The notes beneath the pieces are model-generated. The model saw nothing but the letters and a program-made list of their open reading frames with translations. It had not been told where the DNA came from and did not search any database. From Chloroflexota bacterium (lineage in GTDB: Bacteria > Chloroflexota > UBA6077 > CF-72), in assembly GCA_019242065.1 (NCBI GenBank), contig JAFAWJ010000442.1, positions 1-5,114 of the forward strand: DNA of 5,114 nucleotides, in the 5' to 3' direction. The position numbers and the translations under genes were made by a program. Shown here in pieces: positions 1 to 5,114 of this stretch (positions are counted from its first letter, which is position 1; each line of letters starts with the position of its first letter).

Positions 1-19
1 GACCTCTCCGGACACACTC

Positions 20-25
20 GAGGGG
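20..25 (+). promoter_or_regulatory. Shine-Dalgarno that decides the start of the binding-protein gene
   Basis: GAGGGG at 20-25 lies 9 nt before the ATG at 35 but directly abuts the ATG at 26. A ribosome could use the ATG at 35 with near-normal spacing and could not use the ATG at 26 with this site. It therefore supports the start at 35. No convincing -35/-10 promoter is visible in the 34 bases upstream of the gene, so the promoter probably lies before the window. Confidence 0.6.
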
Positions 26-34
26 ATGGCAGCC

Positions 35-1414
35 ATGCTTCAGCGCACACTCTCGCGGCGCGGGTTCCTCACTACTCTGGCAGGCGCCAGCGGTACCGTG
101 CTCCTGGCGGCCTGCACCAGCGCATCTTCCGATCAGTCCTCCGCCACCAGCGGTAATCAGGCCCCCGGCGCCGCCTCCAGCGGCGTCACCCTCCGCGTGC
201 AGGAACGCGCCAACAACGTGGTCCAGGGCGGCCCTCAGTATCAGCTGTATCAAGCCCACCTCGACCAGTGGAAGGCCGCCCACCCCAATGTCGACGTCCA
301 GCTCGAGTCGCTGCCCACCGGCTCCGACTACAACACGAAAGTCCTGTCCCTGCTCATGGGCGGCGGACTGGGCGACGTCGTGTATTCGGCGGTCGGCTCC
401 GGTTCCTTCCAGAGCTTCGCCAACGCCGGCGTCTACGCACCCCTTGACGACCTGGTCGCCCAGGACAACTTCGACCTGAGCCAATACCTGCCCAACATGG
501 TCTCCGCGTTGCGCCTGGATGCCTCAGGAGTGGGCTCCGGCCCGCTGTACGGGCTGCCGCTCCTGGTCCACGCGCGGGACACCGTGCTCTTCTACAACAA
601 GACGTATCTGTCACAGGCCGGCGTTCAGCCACCGGACGGCGACCAGATGACCTACGACGACCTGGTGGCGCTGGCGAAGCAGCTGACGACGAAAGACGCC
701 GACGGGCGTACCAGCGTGTACGGCATTCGCGAGTCCAATGACTACGAATACCTGGAGTGGCAGTGCCTGGCGCGCGGGTTCGGGACCAATTTGATCTCTG
801 AAGACGGCAAAACCGCGCAATTCAACACCAGCCTGGCGAAACCCTTCTGGCAATTCCTCTACGACCTCCACAACACGTGGGGTGTCGCGATTCCGCCCTC
901 GGCCGGGACCGTCAACGACGCGTTCCTGAGCGGCAACGCGGCCATGGTCATCAGCGGCGGGTACCTGCAGTACGCCTTCCAGCAGAAGAAGGACCTGGAC
1001 TTTGGAGCGACCCCGGTACCCAAGGGTCCCAGCGGCGTGCGCGGCAGCATGACCATGGGCGATGCCTACGGCGTCAGCTCCCAGTCAAAACAGAAGGAGC
1101 TCGCGTGGGACTTCGTCAAGTGGATGACCAATAAAGATGCGGGAGTCGTCATGTGCAGCATTGGCCTGTGCGGTGCGCGACCCGACGTCATCAACGACCC
1201 GCAGGTTCAGGCGATGCCGATGCAGCCGATGTACAACCGGCTGGTCGCCGAGGGCATGCCGTTCCTCGGTCCGGCCAACCTGCGCCAGGTCGAGCTGAAC
1301 GACGTCAGTCGTCAGGTCATGGGCCCGATCCTGACGGGCACGCAGCCCGACGATCAGTTCCTAGCTAACGCCAACACGCAGGTCCAGCAAGTTCTCGACA
1401 AGCCGCGCGCCTGA
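35..1414 (+). CDS. Sugar ABC transporter substrate-binding lipoprotein, family 1, Tat-type signal
   Basis: Extracellular solute-binding protein that would capture a carbohydrate-like ligand and deliver it to the two permeases encoded next. The 459-residue product (start at 35) opens with a twin-arginine motif SRRGFL (residues 7-12), a hydrophobic stretch, and lipobox LAAC with the lipidated Cys at 27. A Ser/Ala/Gly-rich linker (about 28-50) follows, as usual for tethered binding proteins. Family-typical segments include YGLP with LFYNK further on (172-189), FLSGNAAMVISGG (297-309) and KELAWDFVKWMTNKDA (354-369). Length is normal for the MalE/UgpB-like group (PF01547/PF13416). An in-frame ATG at 26 would add three residues but has no usable SD. 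Cys 244, 374 and 379 lie in the mature domain; whether any pair is unknown. The ligand cannot be read from sequence. Confidence 0.93.
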   Translation: MLQRTLSRRGFLTTLAGASGTVLLAACTSASSDQSSATSGNQAPGAASSGVTLRVQERANNVVQGGPQYQLYQAHLDQWKAAHPNVDVQLESLPTGSDYNTKVLSLLMGGGLGDVVYSAVGSGSFQSFANAGVYAPLDDLVAQDNFDLSQYLPNMVSALRLDASGVGSGPLYGLPLLVHARDTVLFYNKTYLSQAGVQPPDGDQMTYDDLVALAKQLTTKDADGRTSVYGIRESNDYEYLEWQCLARGFGTNLISEDGKTAQFNTSLAKPFWQFLYDLHNTWGVAIPPSAGTVNDAFLSGNAAMVISGGYLQYAFQQKKDLDFGATPVPKGPSGVRGSMTMGDAYGVSSQSKQKELAWDFVKWMTNKDAGVVMCSIGLCGARPDVINDPQVQAMPMQPMYNRLVAEGMPFLGPANLRQVELNDVSRQVMGPILTGTQPDDQFLANANTQVQQVLDKPRA

Positions 1415-1416
1415 GG
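1413..1416 (+). promoter_or_regulatory. Shine-Dalgarno overlapping the binding-protein stop codon
   Basis: GAGG at 1413-1416 shares two bases with the TGA stop (1412-1414) of the binding-protein gene and lies 7 nt before the ATG of permease 1 at 1424. Terminating ribosomes would cover this site, which suggests translational coupling of the two genes. Confidence 0.55.
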
Positions 1417-1423
1417 CCCGCCC

Positions 1424-2383
1424 ATGGCCACGCAAAGCAAGGTACAGTCCGCCGCGCGCGTTGCGATCCGTACGCGGCGACATGGACTGCGTCGCAGCCA
1501 GCGGGAAGCGCTCACGGGATTGCTGTGGATCTCGCCCTGGCTGGTGGGGTTTGTCGTGTTCACCGCCGGGCCGATGGGTTTCTCGTTGGCGACATCCTTC
1601 ACCCAGTTCACACTCGGCAAAACAGCAACCTTCATCGGAGTGGGCAATTACGTCCGAGCCTTCACCGGCGATCCGTTGTTCTGGCCGTCGCTCGGGCGCA
1701 CCCTGGCGTTCACCGTGATCACGGTGCCACTGTTGATCTGCGGCTCGTTGGGCGTCGCCCTGCTGATGAACCAGGCGTTACGGTTCACGAGCGCCTTCCG
1801 CACGCTCATGTTCCTGCCGTTTCTCACACCGGTTGTCGCGGCGGCGCTGCTGTGGCGCTGGGTCTTCCAGCCTGACTGGGGTCCGGTCAACGACCTGATC
1901 TTTCGCGTCTTCCACGTGCAAGGTCCCCAGTGGATTTACAGCGAGCAGCTGGTCATTCCATCCCTGGCCATCATCGTCGCCTGGACCGGAGTCGGCGGTG
2001 CGCGCATGATCATCTTTCTCGCCGGCTTGCAGAACGTGCCGACCGAGCTCTACGAGGCGGCCGAAATCGACGGCGCCGGGGTGTGGAGCCGCTTCTGGAA
2101 TGTCACGATTCCGATGATCTCGCCCACCATCTTTCTCAACGTCATCCTGGCCATCATCGCCAGTTTCACGGTATTCGAGCTGGCGTTCATCGCCACGGAC
2201 GGTGGGCCAAACTACGCCAGCTGGTTCTTCGCGCTGCACATCTACGCCAACGCCTTCCGCTTCTACGACATGGGGTATGGCACCGCGCTGGCGTGGATCC
2301 TGTTCGCCCTGATGGCCGGTTTGACCTTCGCCCAGTTCCGCTTCGCGCGTCACTGGGTGTACTACGCCTCGGAGCAAAACTGA
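1424..2383 (+). CDS. Sugar ABC transporter permease, MalF/UgpA type (permease 1)
   Basis: Integral inner-membrane subunit forming half of the translocation channel. The 319-residue product has a basic cytoplasmic N-terminus (residues 1-30) and about six hydrophobic segments near 31-53, 92-115, 126-148, 178-201, 234-257 and 284-306. The cytoplasmic EAA loop that docks on the ATPase is intact: E211-A212-A213, G217 and V227-T-I-P230, matching the EAAxxxG...IxLP pattern of binding-protein-dependent permeases (PF00528). The order binding protein, permease 1, permease 2 is the usual layout of carbohydrate-uptake (CUT1) operons. It begins 9 bp after the binding-protein stop and its own stop overlaps the next start by one base. 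The start is supported by GAGG 7 nt upstream. Substrate is unknown; it is probably an oligosaccharide, sugar or glycerol-phosphate-like compound. Confidence 0.95.
   Translation: MATQSKVQSAARVAIRTRRHGLRRSQREALTGLLWISPWLVGFVVFTAGPMGFSLATSFTQFTLGKTATFIGVGNYVRAFTGDPLFWPSLGRTLAFTVITVPLLICGSLGVALLMNQALRFTSAFRTLMFLPFLTPVVAAALLWRWVFQPDWGPVNDLIFRVFHVQGPQWIYSEQLVIPSLAIIVAWTGVGGARMIIFLAGLQNVPTELYEAAEIDGAGVWSRFWNVTIPMISPTIFLNVILAIIASFTVFELAFIATDGGPNYASWFFALHIYANAFRFYDMGYGTALAWILFALMAGLTFAQFRFARHWVYYASEQN
2371..2374 (+). promoter_or_regulatory. Shine-Dalgarno for permease 2, inside the end of permease 1
   Basis: GGAG at 2371-2374 lies 8 nt before the ATG at 2383. It fixes the start of permease 2 at the TGATG stop-start overlap. 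The reading frame is open much further upstream (to 1930), but that upstream part is a shadow of permease 1. Confidence 0.55.
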
Positions 2384-3240
2384 TGGCCTCCTCCGCACGA
2401 GTCCGGCCGGGTCGCGTGTTCCTGTACGTGCTCGCGGTGCTGCTCGTGGTCGCCCTGGTGTGGCCCTTTTTCTGGGCCGTGTCCAGCTCGCTGAAGGACG
2501 TCGACGAGATCACCATGCGCCCGCCGCGCTGGCTGCCGGCGGTGCCACAGTGGAGCAACTACGCCGAAATCTGGCGCGAGGTGCCGCTGGGCCGCTTCGT
2601 GCTGAACAGCTTGACGGTCACGTTGATCGCCATGACCGGCCAGGTGCTCTCGTGCACGGCGGTGGCCTACGGCTTCGCGCGGTTCCGGTTCCCAGGCCGC
2701 GATCTGCTGTTCGGATTGGCGCTGGCCACCCTGCTCCTCCCGCGCGAGGTCACGATCATCCCGCAGTACATGCTGTACCGTCAGATCGGCTGGTTGGACA
2801 CCTTTCTGCCGCTGACGGTGCCGTTCTGGTTCGCGGCAGGCGGTGGTGCGTTCACGATCTTCCTGATGCGTCAGTTCTTTCTGACCATCCCGTATGAGTA
2901 CGACGAGGCAGCGCAGATCGACGGTGCCTCCAGCTGGTGGATCTTCTGGCGGGTGATTTTGCCGCTGGCGAAACCGGCGCTGGCGACCGCGCTTATTTTC
3001 GCGTTTCTCCTCCACTGGAACGATTTCTGGGGACCATTGATCTTTCTCAACAACACGAATAATTTCACTCTGCCGCTGGGTCTGCGCTGGTTCCAGACCG
3101 CGCCAGCAGACCTGGGTCGTCCACGTGACAACCTGTTGCTGGCGGCCGCCACCGTGGCGACACTACCGATCATCATTCTGTATTTCAGCGCCCAGAAGTA
3201 CTTCGTACGAGGCATCGTCATGACCGGAATCAAGGGATGA
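2383..3240 (+). CDS. Sugar ABC transporter permease, MalG/UgpE type (permease 2)
   Basis: Second membrane subunit of the importer, pairing with permease 1. The 285-residue product is a normal length for the MalG-like family and has about six hydrophobic segments near 12-34, 77-99, 106-128, 141-165, 196-218 and 251-270. The EAA loop is present: E175-A176-A177, G181 and V191-I-L-P194. The C-terminus QKYFVRGIVMTGIKG (271-285) is the family's characteristic ending. The start at 2383 is chosen because the protein then begins with a short basic stretch and the first membrane helix, an SD sits 8 nt upstream, and the ATG overlaps the permease 1 stop by one base. Its own stop overlaps the next gene's start by four bases. 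No ATP-binding subunit follows within the window. Confidence 0.95.
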   Translation: MASSARVRPGRVFLYVLAVLLVVALVWPFFWAVSSSLKDVDEITMRPPRWLPAVPQWSNYAEIWREVPLGRFVLNSLTVTLIAMTGQVLSCTAVAYGFARFRFPGRDLLFGLALATLLLPREVTIIPQYMLYRQIGWLDTFLPLTVPFWFAAGGGAFTIFLMRQFFLTIPYEYDEAAQIDGASSWWIFWRVILPLAKPALATALIFAFLLHWNDFWGPLIFLNNTNNFTLPLGLRWFQTAPADLGRPRDNLLLAAATVATLPIIILYFSAQKYFVRGIVMTGIKG

Positions 3241-4451
3241 AACGTATCGGTATCCTGGCGACACTCAACACCAAGGGCGACGAAGCGCATTTTCTGGCGG
3301 AGTGCATTGGCAGTCGCGGGCACACGCCCGTGCTGATCGACCTGAGCTTGATTCGAGGTCCTGAGTGCCGCACGGCCGACGTCACGCGGGAAGCGGTGGC
3401 CCGCGCGGCGCAGCGGACCGGGGCGCAGGTCGAGCAACTGCAGCGCGCCCAGGCGATGGAGGTCATGGCGGCCGGGGCGCGCGTGCTACTTGGCCAGATG
3501 CTGGAACGCGGTGTGCTGCACGCGGTGATCGGCATCGGGGGTGGCACCGGCACGTGGATGAGCGCCGCCATCATGGATTCGCTGCCGATCGGATTTCCAA
3601 AGCTGGTCGTGTCGACGCTGGGCAGTCGTGATTCACATAGCGACACTACCGTGATGCCCAGCGTCGCCGATATCGCCGGGCTGAACAGAGTTTTGAAGCC
3701 GATCCTGGTGAATGCGGCGGCCGCCGTCAGTGGGATGGCTGAAGGCGTGGTTTCGCTGCGCGACGCCAGCGATCGGCCGACCATCGCGATGACTATGTTC
3801 GGCGTGACGACGCGCGGCGGCACGTTCGTGCGTCAGCGCCTGGAGGCGGCCGGCTGTGAGGTGGTGGTGTTCCACGCCAACGGCAGTGGTGGAGCGACGA
3901 TGGAGGAGTTGATTCGGCGTGGCATCTTCAGCGGTGTGCTGGACTGGACGACGACGGAAATTACCGATCACCTGACTGGCGGTGTGTGCGACGCGGGCGC
4001 ACATCGTCTCGAGGCCGCCGGACTGGCGGGTCTGCCACAGGTGATCGTGCCGGGGGCGATTGACGTGATCAACGTCGGCCGTGGCGGAATTCCCAGACGC
4101 TGGTCCCGGCGGGTCTCGCACATGCATCTGCCAGGCGTGCCGCTGGTGCGCACGTCGGTTCGGGAAAGCCGCGAGATCGGCGTGTGTATCGCCGAGAAAC
4201 TGAATCGGGCTACGGGGCCGGTACGGGTGCTGATACCGGCGGGCGGGTATTCCGCGCTCGACGCGCCGGGTGGGCCGTTCTGGGACCCGGCGGCGAACGA
4301 GGCATTCGTGTGTGCGCTGAGGAGAAACCTGCGTGCGGACATTCCCGTCGAGGTGAGTCCGCACCACATCAACGACGAGGCCTTCGCCCGACAGGCGGCC
4401 GGCAGCATGCTCAGCCTGGGCGTGGCTGCACGCGAGCCTGTCCTGATCTAG
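3237..4451 (+). CDS. Tm-1-like ATP-binding domain protein (UPF0261 family)
   Basis: Cytoplasmic 404-residue protein of the UPF0261/Tm-1-like family, equivalent to the N-terminal half of the plant Tm-1 protein, whose tomato form blocks tobamovirus replication and binds ATP. Its bacterial function is not established. Family marks: N-terminal GILATLNTKGDE (5-16), glycine-rich GIGGGTGT (99-106), VSTLGSRD (125-132), DIAGLN (145-150), MFGVTT (187-192), FHANGSGGATMEE (212-224), DWTTTE (236-241) with GGV (248-250), PGAIDVIN (272-279), SALDAPGGPF (339-348) and HIND (377-380). Two alpha/beta lobes joined near residue 180 are typical. The start is chosen from the family N-terminus. It overlaps the permease 2 stop as ATGA, and AAGGG directly abuts the ATG, so translation probably depends on coupling. 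The segment after VSTLGSRD looks shorter than in common family members (from memory), suggesting a distinct subgroup. Context suggests a role in using the imported compound. Confidence 0.9.
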   Translation: MKRIGILATLNTKGDEAHFLAECIGSRGHTPVLIDLSLIRGPECRTADVTREAVARAAQRTGAQVEQLQRAQAMEVMAAGARVLLGQMLERGVLHAVIGIGGGTGTWMSAAIMDSLPIGFPKLVVSTLGSRDSHSDTTVMPSVADIAGLNRVLKPILVNAAAAVSGMAEGVVSLRDASDRPTIAMTMFGVTTRGGTFVRQRLEAAGCEVVVFHANGSGGATMEELIRRGIFSGVLDWTTTEITDHLTGGVCDAGAHRLEAAGLAGLPQVIVPGAIDVINVGRGGIPRRWSRRVSHMHLPGVPLVRTSVRESREIGVCIAEKLNRATGPVRVLIPAGGYSALDAPGGPFWDPAANEAFVCALRRNLRADIPVEVSPHHINDEAFARQAAGSMLSLGVAAREPVLI

Positions 4452-4471
4452 CGAAATGGAGACTCAACGAT

Positions 4472-4539
4472 TCCACCTACGGTGGAGCCCTCTGTGGGCC
4501 CATCCTGCGTCGGGTGGCAATCAGCGGCCTACGGGCTGC
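4472..4539 (+). ncRNA. Cluster of four consecutive stem-loops, possible structured intercistronic RNA
   Basis: Read as plus-strand RNA, four hairpins follow one another. (1) TCCACC 4472-4477 pairs with GGTGGA 4481-4486, loop TAC. (2) GCCC 4487-4490 pairs with GGGC 4496-4499, loop TCTGT. (3) CCATCC 4500-4505 pairs with GGGTGG 4512-4517 with one G-U pair, loop of 6. (4) GCGGCC 4524-4529 pairs with GGCTGC 4534-4539 with one G-U pair, loop TACG, a UNCG-class tetraloop closed by C-G. All pairings were found by eye. GC-rich DNA gives short hairpins by chance, so the cluster is a candidate, not a proven RNA. No known riboswitch class was recognised. Confidence 0.35.
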
Positions 4540-4597
4540 ACTGTGAGAGCGACATCAAGACAAGGAAACGATCACGTCCGGGATTGACAGAAAGAAA

Positions 4598-4602
4598 AGG
4601 AG
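4598..4602 (+). promoter_or_regulatory. Strong Shine-Dalgarno for the TIM-barrel gene
   Basis: AGGAG at 4598-4602, within AAAAGGAGA, lies 6 nt before the GTG at 4609. It is embedded in an A/G-rich tract from about 4590. This is the strongest ribosome-binding site in the window and fixes the GTG start, so the gene can be translated independently of the coupled genes upstream. Confidence 0.75.
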
Positions 4603-4608
4603 ATTCAC

Positions 4609-5114
4609 GTGAGTGTTAGCGAGTCTCGACCGTTTACGCGCGCGCAGATCCTGGCGCGACTGCGCGCGCAGATCGCCCAGGGGCGCCCAATCGTCGGCGC
4701 TGGAAGCAGCTCCGGGCTGATTGCCAGGTCCGCCGAGGCGGGTGGCGCGGACCTCATCATCGTGTACAACACCGGCACGTCCCGACTGATGGGCCTGCCC
4801 ACCACGCACACGATGAACCATGCCAACCCCTCTACGCTGGCCATGTATACCGAGATTGCCAACGTGGTGACTCGCACGCCGATCATCGGCGGCGGCGAAG
4901 CCCAGGATCCCACCTACCAGGACCTCCGACGCCTGGTCCATGATTTCCGCGAAACAGGTTTCGACGGGATGATCAACTTCCCGACGACCGGCCCGAGTGG
5001 CAGCCGCAATCGCGACCGCGCCAGCGTCGGCCTGGGGATGGACCGCGACTTCGAGATGGTGAAACTCGCGCGTGACCGGGACTACTTCACGATCTGCTAT
5101 GGCTACACCGAGGA
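4609..5114 (+). CDS. Phosphoenolpyruvate hydrolase family TIM-barrel protein, 3' end beyond the window
   Basis: First 168 codons of a cytoplasmic TIM-barrel protein of PF09370, the family that forms the C-terminal half of plant Tm-1. Full members are roughly 280 residues, so about 60% is visible. Recognisable parts: a leading helix (about 9-25), IVGAGSSSGLIARSAEAGGADLI (28-50, first strand and helix), VYNTGTSRLMGLPTT (52-66), TPIIGGGEAQDP (90-101), GFDGMINFPTTGPSG (117-131), and GLGMDRDFEMVKLARD (141-156). The GTG start is fixed by AGGAG 6 nt upstream; there is no better in-frame start before the first barrel strand. The family name is an annotation label, and I know of no firm basis for PEP as substrate here. 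A resemblance to the PEP mutase/isocitrate lyase type of barrel chemistry is possible but unproven. The adjacent Tm-1-like gene suggests that the two proteins act together. Confidence 0.88.
   Translation, partial: MSVSESRPFTRAQILARLRAQIAQGRPIVGAGSSSGLIARSAEAGGADLIIVYNTGTSRLMGLPTTHTMNHANPSTLAMYTEIANVVTRTPIIGGGEAQDPTYQDLRRLVHDFRETGFDGMINFPTTGPSGSRNRDRASVGLGMDRDFEMVKLARDRDYFTICYGYTE

Larger units (their letters stand above)
4452..4608 (+). other. 157-bp gap between the two Tm-1-like halves
   Basis: This is the only gap of note in a set of genes that otherwise overlap or nearly abut. Its first two-thirds hold four small stem-loops (4472-4539). The last part (about 4590-4603) is an A/G-rich, probably unstructured tract that contains the SD of the next gene. 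No T-rich tract follows any hairpin, so no classical intrinsic terminator is seen. No clear -10/-35 pair drives the next gene. The gap could be an untranslated leader, an RNA-processing site or a repeat element; the sequence alone does not decide. Confidence 0.6.

Noticed and set aside
3..23. CCTC...GAGG inverted repeat upstream of the binding protein as an operator or hairpin
   Set aside because: Only 4 bp with a 13-nt loop, expected by chance, and too close to the window edge to judge.
26..34. Earlier ATG at 26 as start of the binding protein
   Set aside because: The GAGGGG directly abuts it, leaving no spacing. The ATG at 35 has 9-nt spacing and gives an equally good signal peptide.
1930..2382. 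Upstream extension of permease 2 to an ATG at 1930 (436-residue reading frame)
   Set aside because: The extension lies wholly inside permease 1 in another frame, is Arg/His-rich and unlike a membrane protein. The ATG at 2383 has a proper SD and gives the normal family length.
1778..3015. Long minus-strand open frames (1778-2398 and 2362-3015)
   Set aside because: They are opposite well-recognised permease genes, with charged low-complexity translations typical of the antisense of GC-rich membrane-protein genes and no recognisable family.
4472..4499. Intrinsic terminator after the Tm-1-like gene
   Set aside because: The hairpins are short and followed by GC-rich sequence rather than a T tract. 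The next gene is a functional partner likely to be co-transcribed.
4456..4587. Small open frame of 43 residues in the gap, starting ATG at 4456
   Set aside because: No SD precedes it (the upstream bases are CTAGCGAA) and the translation matches nothing known. It overlaps the stem-loop cluster and is of a length expected by chance.
4584..4589. TTGACA, a perfect -35 box, before the TIM-barrel gene
   Set aside because: A -10 at normal spacing would fall at about 4607-4612 on the start codon (ACGTGA), which does not resemble TATAAT, so it cannot drive this gene with its leader.

Overview
The window is GC-rich, densely coding and entirely plus-strand. It holds the start of one apparent operon: a solute-binding lipoprotein, two MalF/MalG-type sugar ABC permeases, a Tm-1-like (UPF0261) protein, and the first 168 codons of a TIM-barrel protein of the 'phosphoenolpyruvate hydrolase' family (PF09370). 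The lipoprotein has a twin-arginine signal with a lipobox, and the coding is high-GC. Together with this gene set, that fits Chloroflexota (Thermomicrobia or Ktedonobacteria-like) or an actinobacterium. This placement is a judgement by eye, not a phylogenetic result.

Layout: bases 1-34 are a short leader with a Shine-Dalgarno (SD) sequence. The binding protein runs 35-1414. Permease 1 (1424-2383) has its SD overlapping the binding-protein stop. Permease 2 (2383-3240) overlaps permease 1 by one base. The Tm-1-like gene (3237-4451) overlaps permease 2 by four bases. These four genes look transcriptionally and translationally coupled. A 157-bp gap (4452-4608) follows, the only sizeable non-coding stretch. 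It contains four small stem-loops in a row (4472-4539), then an A/G-rich tract with a strong SD for the TIM-barrel gene, which starts with GTG at 4609 and runs off the window end.

How the genes may work together: the binding protein would capture a sugar or related polyol/glycoside outside the membrane, and the two permeases would form the channel. No ATPase subunit lies in the window, so it must be downstream or shared (MsmK/UgpC type). The last two genes correspond to the N- and C-terminal halves of the plant Tm-1 protein, here as separate genes. Their chemistry is not established. Their tight linkage to an importer suggests that they process the imported compound. This pair, and the structured gap between its members, are the most interesting parts of the window.
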